Below are positions 26,887 to 36,229 of a stretch of DNA of 64,000 nt, piece by piece (the stretch's first letter is position 1; each line of letters opens with the position of its first letter). The stretch lies in the NCBI GenBank assembly GCA_008933615.1, contig WBUR01000009.1, forward strand, positions 37,497 through 101,496, written 5' to 3'. The stretch is from a bacterium (lineage in GTDB: Bacteria; CLD3; SB21). The notes beneath the pieces were generated by a model that did not search any database, was not told the origin of the DNA, and saw only the letters and a program-made list of their open reading frames with translations. Made by a program: the position numbers and the translations under genes.

Positions 26887-27621
26887 TTATCCTCCCATAC
26901 TTGTGCCTAGCGCTGTAAAACCGACACTGAGTAAAACCCATATTAGCCATAATCCGATAACCAAAGCAGCCGTTTTGCCTCTGGAAAACTTATATAACAT
27001 CGACAGACCTATGATGAGTATGGCCAATTGCCAAAAAGTAAACAAATCAAACTTGCTCAAAAAAATATATAGCGGCGTTCGCGTCTGATCCGTAGCAATC
27101 AGCATTCCTAAACCGGTATCAACCCGCATCGTCTGGTTGGCCATCATTAAAGGCACTTTGATGATGCCTGCCAATATGTCTACCAACCCGCTGTAGCCAA
27201 AGATCGATAGGGCCTGGAGATAAGATCCTTCGCCTTTCATTATATTTTTCCCTCCAATATGAAGAGCCAGGCCCCCCAATAAATAGAACGCCAGAACGAC
27301 AATGAATCCTACGCCGATCCCAACGGCCCAGAATTTTTTCATCATGGAAATTGCCTGATCTGCGCTTTCCTGCTTTTGACTATCAGGAATTTGAGTGTTC
27401 TTCATGATGGATTCTTTTGTTGCAACGGCCTGTTCTGCTTGTATTACCTCTTTTAACAAGATGCTCGTCGCAATGAACATTAAGAAAAACAAAATTAAGG
27501 GGGTCACCCAATCGGGTTTTACAATTAGCGCTTCGAACGTTTTAGATGGCGTTACGAACAAATTAATAATTCTACTGAATACGTTCATCTCAGCGACAGG
27601 CTCTGTTTGATTTGATTCCAT
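26887..27621 (-). CDS. Yip1-domain multipass membrane protein
   Basis: A 244-aa protein with a soluble start (MESNQTEPVAEMNVFSRIINLFVTPSKTFEAL, cut here by position: residues 1-32) typical of bacterial Yip1-domain proteins, in which a 'P-tFe-l' phrase precedes the membrane part. Five hydrophobic helices follow at about 40-60, 100-122, 145-170, 195-215 and 222-240. Bacterial members have no firm function. The ATG at 27621 has GAGGAG seven bases upstream. It lies 73 bases from the dehydrogenase gene and ends at a strong terminator. Confidence 0.75.
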   Translation of the reverse strand: MESNQTEPVAEMNVFSRIINLFVTPSKTFEALIVKPDWVTPLILFFLMFIATSILLKEVIQAEQAVATKESIMKNTQIPDSQKQESADQAISMMKKFWAVGIGVGFIVVLAFYLLGGLALHIGGKNIMKGEGSYLQALSIFGYSGLVDILAGIIKVPLMMANQTMRVDTGLGMLIATDQTRTPLYIFLSKFDLFTFWQLAILIIGLSMLYKFSRGKTAALVIGLWLIWVLLSVGFTALGTSMGG

Positions 27622-27694
27622 CTTCGTACTCCTCAATAAGTTTTTTATTACTCACATGTTTGCATCACAGGGTTCTTTTGATTGACAAGTTAAT

Positions 27695-28714
27695 TTAGGG
27701 TTTCAGTATGATTTTTCCAAATTGAATTCCATCTTTCATGCGTTGGAATGCGTGTGCAAAGTCCTTCAACGAGAAAACTTTATCAATAACCGGTTTGATC
27801 TCATGCGACCGGAAGAATGCGATCATATTTTTAAAATCCTCACTTGTTCCCATAGTAGAACCTTGAAGTGTAATTTGTTTCCAGAACATTTTTCTTAAAT
27901 CGAGCGACTCAGGGTTTCCTGCCGTCGCACCGAAATTGACAATCCGGCCACCCGGCTTTATGAGCGCCAATAAATCTCCAAAGCCTTTACCGCCCGCACT
28001 GTCAATTATAAGATCAATCCCGCCGTAAGTCTCTGCCGCCGCCGTTAGTTTTTTGAAGGAGTCTTCATCGTTATAATTGCTTCCAAATGCTATTCCTGCT
28101 TTTATCGCACGTTGAATTTTTTCTTCATGACCCGATGTGGCCATTACTTTTACTCCGTAAGCTAAAGCCATCTGCATGGCCAGTGTGGCGACTCCTCCTC
28201 CAATTCCTGTTATGAGAACAACCTCATTTTTTTGCAGCTTTCCCTGTACAAACAGTGCGCGATATGCGGTCAAGCCTCCCAATGGCAGCACAGCAGCTTC
28301 TTCGTCGGTTAAATATTCTGGCTTTTCAAAAATATTGCTTACCGGAACGATCACATATTCCGCCAGAGTCCCGTTATCCGGCATACCCAAAATTCTAAAA
28401 TCTTTCCCCTGTGCACGCGCATTATCGCCCCAACTTAAGCTCGGATGAATAACGACCCGTTGGCCAATAAGAACTTCGTCCTTTGGATCGCCAACACTTA
28501 CAACTTCCCCGGCGCCGTCCGAACCTAAGATGACCGGAACTTTTATTTTGGCGTAAAGCCCCTGTACGATCCACCAATCCCTGTGATTGAGAGCTGCGGC
28601 TTTGAGGCAAACCACGGCTTCGCCTGATTTAACAAGCGGAAACTCAACATCTTCGTACGACAATTTCTCGAGGTTGCCAATATCTCGCAGAACTACCGCT
28701 TTCATTGTCTTCAT
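27695..28714 (-). CDS. zinc-type medium-chain dehydrogenase / quinone oxidoreductase-like
   Basis: A 339-aa NAD(P)-dependent MDR-superfamily oxidoreductase. N-terminal GroES-like domain with ALNHRDWWIVQG and LGSDGAGEVVSVG, then a Rossmann domain with GGGVATLAMQMA as the nucleotide-binding turn. The usual catalytic cysteine and structural-zinc cysteine cluster of alcohol dehydrogenases are absent, which favours the quinone-oxidoreductase/zinc-free subgroup. Two in-frame ATGs (28714, 28705) are possible starts. It is 56 bases from the bacilliredoxin gene upstream, so a shared redox-response transcript is conceivable. Confidence 0.85.
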   Translation of the reverse strand: MKTMKAVVLRDIGNLEKLSYEDVEFPLVKSGEAVVCLKAAALNHRDWWIVQGLYAKIKVPVILGSDGAGEVVSVGDPKDEVLIGQRVVIHPSLSWGDNARAQGKDFRILGMPDNGTLAEYVIVPVSNIFEKPEYLTDEEAAVLPLGGLTAYRALFVQGKLQKNEVVLITGIGGGVATLAMQMALAYGVKVMATSGHEEKIQRAIKAGIAFGSNYNDEDSFKKLTAAAETYGGIDLIIDSAGGKGFGDLLALIKPGGRIVNFGATAGNPESLDLRKMFWKQITLQGSTMGTSEDFKNMIAFFRSHEIKPVIDKVFSLKDFAHAFQRMKDGIQFGKIILKP

Positions 28715-28770
28715 AAACCTTACCGATCTATATTATTTTTCATACTTATCGGGTTTTTGTCATCACCATT

Positions 28771-29208
28771 TTATGTGGTCACGGTTTCCTTCGAACAATA
28801 AGCTTCGTAAGCCGCTGTTAGCTTTCCTGCAACATCTGAAGCGGTATGACCTTCAATCTCGAACCTTTGCAGCGCCCACAAGAGTTTACCGTCTTTAAAT
28901 AACAGAACAGAAGGTGATGAAGGAGGAATTTCCGGTATCATGCTACGAACTTTGGCAACGGCTTCTATATCCTGCCCGGCGAATACAGTCGTCAGATGAT
29001 CCGGTATAACTAAATTATTTAATGATAATGCAACTCCCGGGCGAGCCATTCCCGCGGCACATCCGCAAACTGAATTAACAACAACTAAGGTCGTCCCTTT
29101 TTTGTTCTTGATGTCTTCCTCGACCTCTGCAGTATTTTTCAGTTCCTTAAACCCGATTCGCGTCAATTCCTGTCGCATCGGTGATACCATTCTTTCGTCG
29201 TATGGCAT
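28771..29208 (-). CDS. BrxA/BrxB-family bacilliredoxin
   Basis: A 145-aa thioredoxin-fold protein of the YphP/YqiW family, which removes bacillithiol from mixed disulfides in Firmicutes. It starts MPYDERMVSPMR-EL as its relatives do and has the CGC active site at C48-C50 (VVNSVCGCAAG). Members outside Firmicutes occur in Bacteroidota and relatives, where bacillithiol or a similar thiol is also reported. No bshA/B/C gene is in this window. The ribosome site AGGAGA is good. Its upstream region carries an inverted repeat (29282-29329). Confidence 0.9.
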   Translation of the reverse strand: MPYDERMVSPMRQELTRIGFKELKNTAEVEEDIKNKKGTTLVVVNSVCGCAAGMARPGVALSLNNLVIPDHLTTVFAGQDIEAVAKVRSMIPEIPPSSPSVLLFKDGKLLWALQRFEIEGHTASDVAGKLTAAYEAYCSKETVTT

Positions 29209-29281
29209 TGTTTGTCTCCTTTATGTTTAAAATGATTGTAAAGCCAAAGAGTAATAGTTTAAAAATTCAAACTTAGAATAA

Positions 29282-29329
29282 GTCGTTGTCTCAAATTGTT
29301 GCAACTAAAATATAATGAGACACAACGAC
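29282..29329. repeat. imperfect inverted repeat between divergent genes
   Basis: GTCGTTGTCTCA at 29282-29293 is mirrored by TGAGACACAACGAC at 29316-29329, which is its reverse complement with two extra bases. Inside the 22-base spacer sits a second palindrome, GTTGCAAC (29298-29305). It lies 74 bases upstream of the bacilliredoxin start and about 140 bases upstream of the gene at 29473. No T-run follows, so an operator or RNA structure is more likely than a terminator. Confidence 0.5.
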
Positions 29330-29472
29330 CGGGAATATCAAGTGAATTGAGAACCACAAGCCTATATTTTACAATATATAATAATATCGTAAAAGTTGGC
29401 AGACAATTTGTATTTAAATAAAATATCTTCAAAAAAAATTTTTATCCATCCATTAACAAAGGAGGAGTTCAA

Positions 29473-29817
29473 ATGCAATCAAAGGAAAGAATCGCCGATT
29501 CGAGGAAAACTAAAAGTGCCCCGCTTTTTATGGATTTGGAAAGCCGCATTTTACGTTTTGGTTTGGACTGCGAGCCGACTTCCGCCAATGTGGTTGCAAA
29601 ACGACTGCACATGAAAGAAAATCCGAAAAATATCGGCATGATAAAGGCCATAATGGAAAAACTGATCCGTGAGAAGAAAGTTTACAAGCTTGGCAGCCGT
29701 TATGCGATCGACCGTGGCGGCGGCATGAACCTAATGAAATCGTTCTGCATCAAACTGTCAAATGAGAATTATAAGATCAACAATTACGTATTTGAAAATA
29801 TCAGTTCTCATATATAA
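29473..29817 (+). CDS. small basic protein, possible winged-helix fold, unknown
   Basis: A 114-aa protein preceded by a very strong ribosome site (AAAGGAGGAG) and followed by a clear terminator, so it is a real single-gene unit. The segment from about residue 20 to 80 (DLESRILRFGLDCEPTS..., then VVAKRLHMKENPKNIGMIKA and VYKLGSRYAIDRGG) reads like helix-helix-helix-wing, as in small winged-helix regulators, but I do not recognise the family. It is the only plus-strand gene between 12950 and 46250. Confidence 0.7.
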   Translation: MQSKERIADSRKTKSAPLFMDLESRILRFGLDCEPTSANVVAKRLHMKENPKNIGMIKAIMEKLIREKKVYKLGSRYAIDRGGGMNLMKSFCIKLSNENYKINNYVFENISSHI

Positions 29818-29840
29818 GCCGGGAAATGGGTTTCATCACA

Positions 29841-29870
29841 GGCGTTCCGGTACCCGCCGGAACGCCTTTT
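29841..29870 (+). terminator. rho-independent terminator after the 29473-29817 gene
   Basis: A perfect 10-bp stem (GGCGTTCCGG with CCGGAACGCC, 6-base loop) followed by TTTTATTT, 23 bases after the stop codon. The convergent S41 protease gene ends 21 bases beyond and may also use the hairpin. Confidence 0.9.
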
Positions 29871-29886
29871 ATTTACAGTTTCTTTT

Positions 29887-31452
29887 TTATTTCTTACCTG
29901 CAAATTTTACCGCCTCCGGGAAATATTGTATGGCTTCCTGTATTGTCGGATCTGCCTTAAGACGCACCTGCGCCGATTCATTTAAACTCCAGATATAACG
30001 CGCCACTTCCGCCTTTACCACATTTTTCATATCCCCTCTGTCTTTCTCAATAGCCTTCTCATCGGCAAGAACATCTTTCTGATTGCCTAACCGAATTAAT
30101 GACTGAAAATCGGATTCGGAAATTTCATACGATTTCAAAAAATTAGGATAATTTTCTTTGTATTGCACACGTAAAGCCGGGCCATTGGTTTCTAAAAACT
30201 TATTGACGTATTCCCGGAAAACACCTTTGCTCCATAGCTTCGCATAATATACGCTAAACGTATCATTACCAACATGGTAGTCGGGAACGATTCCTCCGCC
30301 GCCGAAGACCTTACGTCCCATCGTGGTGAAATAAATCTTTGAAGAGTCCGTTTGCAGAGTATCATTTAAATGCGCTTCCTTATAATAATCCTCCTGTGAT
30401 TTACCGTTATACGAACGCTGGATCAGCCTGCCGCTCGGCGTATAGTATCGCGCCGTCGTGATGCGTACAGCAGATCCGTCATTCAAATCGTATTGCGACT
30501 GTACCAGCCCTTTACCGAAGGTTCTTTCACCTACAACGATTGCCCGATCCAGATCCTGCAAAGCGCCGGAAACAATTTCTGAGGCCGAAGCGGAATAACG
30601 ATTGACTAAAATGATCATCGGAAATTTACGGTAGGAACTTTTTGACGTCGAGATGTATTCTCTCGACGAATTGGAAATACGCCCTTTAGTGTATACGATC
30701 ATTTTTCCGCCCGGCAAAAATTTATCTACGATCATTTCCGCTTGCTCTAAATATCCTCCGCCGTTATTTCTCAGATCCAACACCAACTGCTTCATGCCTC
30801 TGATTTCGAGTTCCTGTATGGCGAGTTCGATCTCATCGGATGATGTTTCGGCAAATTTATTCAACCGAATATATCCGGTTTGTTCATCCCACATGAATTT
30901 AGCATCCACAGTGAAGATCGGTATTTTATCGCGAACAATGTCAAACTCCAACAATTCATTTACTCCGGCGCGTTCTATGCTTACATGAACCGTAGTCCCT
31001 TTCGGTCCTTTGAGCCTTTTGAATACATCCTCGTTCGTTATACCTTTGGCCGTGGTGCGATCGATCATGACGATCTTATCCCCGGCAAGAATTCCGGCGC
31101 GATCTGAGGGCGTTCCGGGTATGGGCGACACAACGGTCAGTATTCCATTTACGATTTCAAATGAAATTCCTATGCCTTCAAAATTACCCTGAAATTCCTC
31201 TTTGACTTGTCTCATTTCTTTCGGCGGGATGTATACCGAATGTGGATCGAGACTTTTCAGCGCCCCTATGATAGCGTCATCCACCAGTTTGTTACCGTCG
31301 ACCTCTTCAACGTAGGTCTTCTCGATCATGTCGAGAACGCCCCTGAGTTTACCGGAATTTTCGTTGGAAAGCTTCGCAGACTGAGTAAAGCCGGTAACTA
31401 CAGCGATGATCACCACGATCAGCAGCGCCGGCAATATTATTTTTTTTCTCAT
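29887..31452 (-). CDS. S41 C-terminal processing protease (CtpA/Prc type), copy 1
   Basis: A 521-aa exported serine protease. An N-terminal membrane anchor or signal peptide (1-22) leads to a helical segment, a PDZ domain (about 80-180), and the S41 catalytic domain. The catalytic serine lies in YSASASEIVSGAL and the general-base lysine in TFGKGLVQ. A C-terminal helical region of about 110 residues follows. Family members trim C-termini of envelope proteins in the periplasm. The ATG at 31452 is chosen because GGGAGGT sits just upstream. A close paralogue begins 35 bases upstream. Confidence 0.93.
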   Translation of the reverse strand: MRKKIILPALLIVVIIAVVTGFTQSAKLSNENSGKLRGVLDMIEKTYVEEVDGNKLVDDAIIGALKSLDPHSVYIPPKEMRQVKEEFQGNFEGIGISFEIVNGILTVVSPIPGTPSDRAGILAGDKIVMIDRTTAKGITNEDVFKRLKGPKGTTVHVSIERAGVNELLEFDIVRDKIPIFTVDAKFMWDEQTGYIRLNKFAETSSDEIELAIQELEIRGMKQLVLDLRNNGGGYLEQAEMIVDKFLPGGKMIVYTKGRISNSSREYISTSKSSYRKFPMIILVNRYSASASEIVSGALQDLDRAIVVGERTFGKGLVQSQYDLNDGSAVRITTARYYTPSGRLIQRSYNGKSQEDYYKEAHLNDTLQTDSSKIYFTTMGRKVFGGGGIVPDYHVGNDTFSVYYAKLWSKGVFREYVNKFLETNGPALRVQYKENYPNFLKSYEISESDFQSLIRLGNQKDVLADEKAIEKDRGDMKNVVKAEVARYIWSLNESAQVRLKADPTIQEAIQYFPEAVKFAGKK

Positions 31453-31486
31453 ACGACCTCCCATATATCATTCTACTTTTGAGTAG

Positions 31487-33067
31487 TTATTTCGTTTTGA
31501 CTCGCGTCTCGGTAAATTTCTTAGCCTGTGGAAAATACGTTACAGCTTGTTTCAGCGCTGGATCGTTCTGAAAACGTATCTGAGAAGCCTCAAAACTGCT
31601 CCATATATAACGAGCAATCTCGGCTTTCACCAAATTCTTCATCAGGTCTTTATCCGTATCGACTGATTTTTGCTCAATCTGAATACCCTTTTGAAGCCCT
31701 AGATTCACCATTTCCTGAATGTCCAATTCAGTCAGGTCAAAAGATTTTCCGAATTGCATGAAATTTGATTTATATTGATCGCGTAATGCCGGGCCGTTTT
31801 TTTCAAGATAATTATTTGTAAAATCCCTGAAAACGCCTTTTCCCCAGAGCTTGATATAATAAGCTGTCACAGTGTCATTGTCCGTAATGAAATAATCCGG
31901 AACAATACCGCCGCCGCCGAAAACTTTGCGCCCCATCGACGTACTGAACACTTTTGACGTGTCCGTATGCAGCGTATCGTTTAGCCGGGCTTCTCCATAA
32001 TAATCTTCCAGCGATTTATTATCATAGGGTCGCTGTATAAGGCGACCGCTGGGCGTATAATAACGCGCTATCGTGATACGCACAGCCGAGCCGTCATTCA
32101 GATCAAATTGATTTTGCACCAACCCTTTCCCAAAACTCCGTTCACCTACGACGACACCCCTGTCTAGATCCTGTATCGCGCCCGCAACAATTTCCGATGC
32201 AGAAGCAGAGCCGCGGTTGATCAGCACAACGACCGGGTAACTTCGATACGATTTTTTGTCGCTTGAATAAAATTCCTGCGTAGAACCCGGAATTCGCCCT
32301 TTCATATACACGATCATCTTACCGCCGGGCAGAAATTTATCCACGATCATTTTTGCTTCTTCCAAAATACCGCCGCCGTTGTTTCGCATGTCCAGCACAA
32401 GTTGCTTCATCCCTTTACTTTCCAATTCCTTCAAGGCCTGCTCGATCTCATCCGACGTAGTTTCGGCAAACCGCACAAAACGTATATATCCCGTGTTTTC
32501 ATCCAGCATAAATTTTGCGTCAACGCTGTAAACCGGAATCTTATCGCGAATAATGTCAAATTCGAGCAATCCTTCTATGCCCGTTCTCTGAATGCTGATG
32601 TGTACCAAAGTTCCTTTCGGCCCGCGTAATTTTGAAACCGCTTCATCCGTCGTTATACCCTTGGTCGTAACGGAATTAATCATCATAACTTTGTCGCCGC
32701 CCTGAATGCCGATCCTTTCGGACGGACTGCCGGGAATCGGCGTCACAATCGTTAACTGGCCATTGATTACATCAATCTGACTTCCGATACCTTCAAAGTT
32801 TCCTTTGAACTCTTCTTTAACTTGCTTCAATTCTTTCGGAGGAATGTACACGGAATGCGGATCTAGGCTTTTTAGCGCACCGATAATGGCGTCATCAACC
32901 AACTTTTCACCGTCAACTTCTTCAACGTAGGTCTTTGATATAAGATCTAAAACCGTATTCAGCTTGACGATATTTTTGTAGGCATTCTGCGCAGTATTGG
33001 AAAATCCGGTAATGGCGAGAACGACAACAAAAAGCGCGATCATGGGAATCCAGATTTTTTTCTTCAT
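31487..33067 (-). CDS. S41 C-terminal processing protease (CtpA/Prc type), copy 2
   Basis: A 526-aa paralogue of the next gene with the same layout and near-identical early and core stretches (KTYVEEVDG-KLVDDAIIGAL, LDPHSVYIPPKE, and SASASEIVAGAI with FGKGLVQ holding the Ser/Lys dyad). The differences are concentrated in the PDZ domain (GIGSQIDVINGQ versus GIGISFEIVNGI) and in the C-terminal helices, where recognition of tails and partners is expected. The pair is a tandem duplication. CGGAGAA precedes the start, and the GH57 gene ends 20 bases upstream. Confidence 0.93.
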   Translation of the reverse strand: MKKKIWIPMIALFVVVLAITGFSNTAQNAYKNIVKLNTVLDLISKTYVEEVDGEKLVDDAIIGALKSLDPHSVYIPPKELKQVKEEFKGNFEGIGSQIDVINGQLTIVTPIPGSPSERIGIQGGDKVMMINSVTTKGITTDEAVSKLRGPKGTLVHISIQRTGIEGLLEFDIIRDKIPVYSVDAKFMLDENTGYIRFVRFAETTSDEIEQALKELESKGMKQLVLDMRNNGGGILEEAKMIVDKFLPGGKMIVYMKGRIPGSTQEFYSSDKKSYRSYPVVVLINRGSASASEIVAGAIQDLDRGVVVGERSFGKGLVQNQFDLNDGSAVRITIARYYTPSGRLIQRPYDNKSLEDYYGEARLNDTLHTDTSKVFSTSMGRKVFGGGGIVPDYFITDNDTVTAYYIKLWGKGVFRDFTNNYLEKNGPALRDQYKSNFMQFGKSFDLTELDIQEMVNLGLQKGIQIEQKSVDTDKDLMKNLVKAEIARYIWSSFEASQIRFQNDPALKQAVTYFPQAKKFTETRVKTK

Positions 33068-33087
33068 ACAAATTCTCCGATTTATAT

Positions 33088-35277
33088 TTAATGTTCTATT
33101 TTTCTTGATAGACTAAGTATTATGTTTACGCACCACACCTCGTCAGGTTTCAACGAAATCTTCCAGTGCGGGAATAAACAGGACTGTTGATATACTCGCT
33201 CAAAACCCTCTTCGGACAGAGAAATAGTTTCTACGGGATGCCGCCAAAACGTTGCGGGTTGTTCCAGTTTTAAATTAACATCCACGCCCAGCCAATGATC
33301 CACCATACCGAGTTCGGATACGTTCGCGTTGACACCTTTGCTTGCTAATTGTCTGTCGGCCAACGTCTGTCCTGTTACATAATAATAACGATCATCTGCC
33401 TTACCGGCTAGCAAAGTCAAATTCAATTCCGGTCCGAATAACGATTTTATAATTTTATCGCCGATATTTCGGAGTTCATATAATATTTGAATTTGTGTGG
33501 TGCCCGGAATAAGTGAAAAAGTTTTATGAAGCAGTAGTTTGGTCTGATCAACCTGTCCCTCGCGACTAAAAACATATTGTATTTTCTTTTCATCAGAATT
33601 GTTTTTCCCGCTAAAAGGATTTTCTATAAAGTCGCCCGATTCGATAAAATGGCCTTTGTAGAAATATTCAAATCCGGTATCCAGCGGTATGAAATGATCA
33701 AGGAAACTCTGTCGGGTAAACGAATCATATAACAAAAACTCATGTAAATTTTTTTCTTTAGCAAGGACAAGATCGTGGATGCTGGCTACATCATTACTGT
33801 TCTTTTTAACTTCTGATGCGGCACTATCGGCATTGAATTCAGTTAATTTTTTATGGTAGCCTTCTTCGCGGCGCGTCATCGTATCGCCGAGATTAATCGG
33901 CACGTCCTTGTAAGACAATTCAAATAACCCCGCGCCATTCTCAAGGTTAAAATACAAATCAAGCTGCTTGGTTTCTATCAGAATTTCTTCCCGCCCGTCT
34001 GCATCGTAATCGATTTTTTCAATTTGGTACCATTTTTCATTATCGCCGTTCTCTACCGTGTCCAGCAATTGTTCGCATAATAACATTTCGCGGTACATGG
34101 CATAACGGATATTATTGAGATAAATTCCACCGAAAACTCCGTGCCAGTATGGACAGTTGCATTGCGACGCCCATAGATGGTCTTGCGCTTTTTCCAGCAG
34201 ACGGGCTTTTTCTTCAGCCGCACTTTGGTCTTCGGGCGTTACGACGGCTTTCAGCATCTGAATTCGGTTACTCAGCCTGAGCATTTTTTTGTGCATTCGA
34301 TTAGCTTCGGGATATTTTACAGAAAAATTTCTCCAAAATCCGCCCCGCACAAAAATACCGTATTCATCAAATAAGTTTTTTTCTTTTAATGTATTTTCAA
34401 ACTGTTCGTAGGACAGATAACTTTTTACGGGCAATGCCCAGTGCTGCATTTCACTGTAAGATGAAGACGGAATATAGACACGTCCGGAAGGTTTCACCAA
34501 ACTCTGAGACTCAGAAAAATGCAGAATCCTAATCCAATCTTTGTTTTTCTCCAGAAGTTTAAAAAACTTCTCAAGCCATCCGTTTTCATATACATGCCGG
34601 TACGTCTGAGGCCAGATACCGAATTTTTCTCCATCGTCGGCGAAAACGGCAATCCGATCACCTTCTTCGGTCGCCATGTCTCTTAAATAATCTATCGTTA
34701 TTTCGGGATCATGAAACGGAATCGTGTACCGCAGTGTTCTGCTGATGGGAAACACATTCACCTTAAGGCCCTCTTCCTCGGTGACAAAATAGCCGGTGAG
34801 ATCCTCTTCTTCTAATCCGGTATATTTGAAATGCGTATCATCCAGAACGACGTACCGCATCCCCGCCTGATGAATAGGTTTAGGCAAATGCGGTTCCCAA
34901 ATTCTCTCTGCCATCCACATACCCTGGGGTTTGACGCCGAACTTTTCCTCGCAATATGATGAGAGTTTTTTGATCTGTCCCAGTTTATCATGATCCGGTA
35001 TAACAGACAAGATTGGTTCATAAAATCCTCCTCCGATAATTTCGATCTGTCCACTCTCTGCCATCACACGTAGCCGCGTAATAAATTCAGGATAGGTACG
35101 ATCAATCCAGTCCAATAATATACCGGTAAAATGCATGTTAATTTTGATCGATGGAAATTTATCCAGCATATCCAAAAACGGTTTGTACGCCTTCTGATAA
35201 GCTTCGTCAAAGACAAAATCAAAATTTCCAACCGGCTGATGATTATGCAGCCCGATAATGAAATTTATTTTTTTCAA
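33088..35277 (-). CDS. glycoside hydrolase family 57 (4-alpha-glucanotransferase or alpha-amylase)
   Basis: A 729-aa enzyme acting on alpha-1,4-glucans. GH57 motifs are intact: HNHQP at 11-15, a GFYEPI stretch near 84, the nucleophile E124 in WMAERIWEP, and the acid/base aspartate (D214 or D215) in FADDGEKFG. The C-terminal half (about 400-729) is the beta-sandwich region seen in the Thermococcus 4-alpha-glucanotransferase group. No signal peptide, so it is cytoplasmic. The start is TTG (35277); the sequence right after it, MKKINFIIGLHNHQP, matches the family's N-terminus. It probably cooperates with the GH15 enzyme in glycogen or maltodextrin turnover. Confidence 0.92.
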   Translation of the reverse strand: MKKINFIIGLHNHQPVGNFDFVFDEAYQKAYKPFLDMLDKFPSIKINMHFTGILLDWIDRTYPEFITRLRVMAESGQIEIIGGGFYEPILSVIPDHDKLGQIKKLSSYCEEKFGVKPQGMWMAERIWEPHLPKPIHQAGMRYVVLDDTHFKYTGLEEEDLTGYFVTEEEGLKVNVFPISRTLRYTIPFHDPEITIDYLRDMATEEGDRIAVFADDGEKFGIWPQTYRHVYENGWLEKFFKLLEKNKDWIRILHFSESQSLVKPSGRVYIPSSSYSEMQHWALPVKSYLSYEQFENTLKEKNLFDEYGIFVRGGFWRNFSVKYPEANRMHKKMLRLSNRIQMLKAVVTPEDQSAAEEKARLLEKAQDHLWASQCNCPYWHGVFGGIYLNNIRYAMYREMLLCEQLLDTVENGDNEKWYQIEKIDYDADGREEILIETKQLDLYFNLENGAGLFELSYKDVPINLGDTMTRREEGYHKKLTEFNADSAASEVKKNSNDVASIHDLVLAKEKNLHEFLLYDSFTRQSFLDHFIPLDTGFEYFYKGHFIESGDFIENPFSGKNNSDEKKIQYVFSREGQVDQTKLLLHKTFSLIPGTTQIQILYELRNIGDKIIKSLFGPELNLTLLAGKADDRYYYVTGQTLADRQLASKGVNANVSELGMVDHWLGVDVNLKLEQPATFWRHPVETISLSEEGFERVYQQSCLFPHWKISLKPDEVWCVNIILSLSRKIEH

Positions 35278-35295
35278 ATCCTACTCTCGCGTGGT

Positions 35296-36216
35296 TTATT
35301 CAACAATGGCTTTAACAAAATCACGTGAATTAAATTCTTCCAGATCGTCAATTCCCTCTCCGATACCAATAAATAGAACGGGAATTTTTAGCTCTTGCTG
35401 GATTGCCAGTACAACGCCGCCCTTTGCTGTGCCGTCCAGTTTGGTAAGAATGAGCCCGGATATCTGCGCTGCCTGCGAAAATTGTTTTGCCTGCTGAATG
35501 GCATTCTGACCGGTAGTCCCGTCCAAAACGAGTAACGTTTCGTGCGGCGCATCAGGTATCTGTTTTTCGATAACACGGCGAATTTTTTTCAGTTCCTCCA
35601 TCAAATTGATCTTGGTATGAAGCCGCCCCGCTGTATCCACTAATACTACGTCATATCCACGGGTTTTGGCCGATGTAAGTGCGTCAAATACGACCGATGC
35701 AGGATCTGCGCCTTCCGCCTGACGAACGATCTCCACAGCCGAACGGCGAGCCCAAACTTCAAGCTGCCCTCCGGCAGCTGCCCTGAAAGTATCTCCGGCC
35801 ACCAGCAAAACCTTGCTTCCGGCCTTTGCAAAACGATTGGCAAGCTTGCCGATGGTCGTCGTCTTGCCTGTTCCATTCACCCCAACAATCAATATGACAA
35901 ACGGCTTATGCTGATGTATCTTCGACTCCATCGGAATATGGTTCTGCATGACAATCATTTTCTCTATCTCATCCTCAAGCAGGGTATAGATGATCTGCGT
36001 ATCGTTTAGTTTTTCCTTTTTTATTCGCTGCCGGAGTTTCTCTAGAATTTTGTGCGAGGTCATGACGCCTATATCGGCCGTAATTAATATCTCTTCAATC
36101 TGCCCAAGCAAAGATTCATCAATTACAGTTTGGCCCTGCAATACAGCCGAAAGTCTCCCAAAAAGATTGTCCCGCGTTTTTGCCAATCGTCGTTTCAGTG
36201 TTTCAATAATCGACAT
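35296..36216 (-). CDS. ftsY: signal recognition particle receptor
   Basis: A 306-aa SRP-GTPase docking the ribosome-SRP complex at the inner membrane. The N domain (1-90) and G domain are present, with P-loop GVNGTGKTTT, DTFRAAAGGQLE, DTAGRLHTK and TKLDGTAKGG. The acidic A domain of E. coli FtsY is missing, as in many bacteria, so a short N-terminal helix probably binds the membrane. The ATG at 36216 is chosen; a longer frame to 36276 overlaps the upstream gene and lacks homology. The GH57 gene starts 18 bases downstream. Confidence 0.95.
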   Translation of the reverse strand: MSIIETLKRRLAKTRDNLFGRLSAVLQGQTVIDESLLGQIEEILITADIGVMTSHKILEKLRQRIKKEKLNDTQIIYTLLEDEIEKMIVMQNHIPMESKIHQHKPFVILIVGVNGTGKTTTIGKLANRFAKAGSKVLLVAGDTFRAAAGGQLEVWARRSAVEIVRQAEGADPASVVFDALTSAKTRGYDVVLVDTAGRLHTKINLMEELKKIRRVIEKQIPDAPHETLLVLDGTTGQNAIQQAKQFSQAAQISGLILTKLDGTAKGGVVLAIQQELKIPVLFIGIGEGIDDLEEFNSRDFVKAIVE

Positions 36217-36229
36217 GTTCCGGCCTGAT

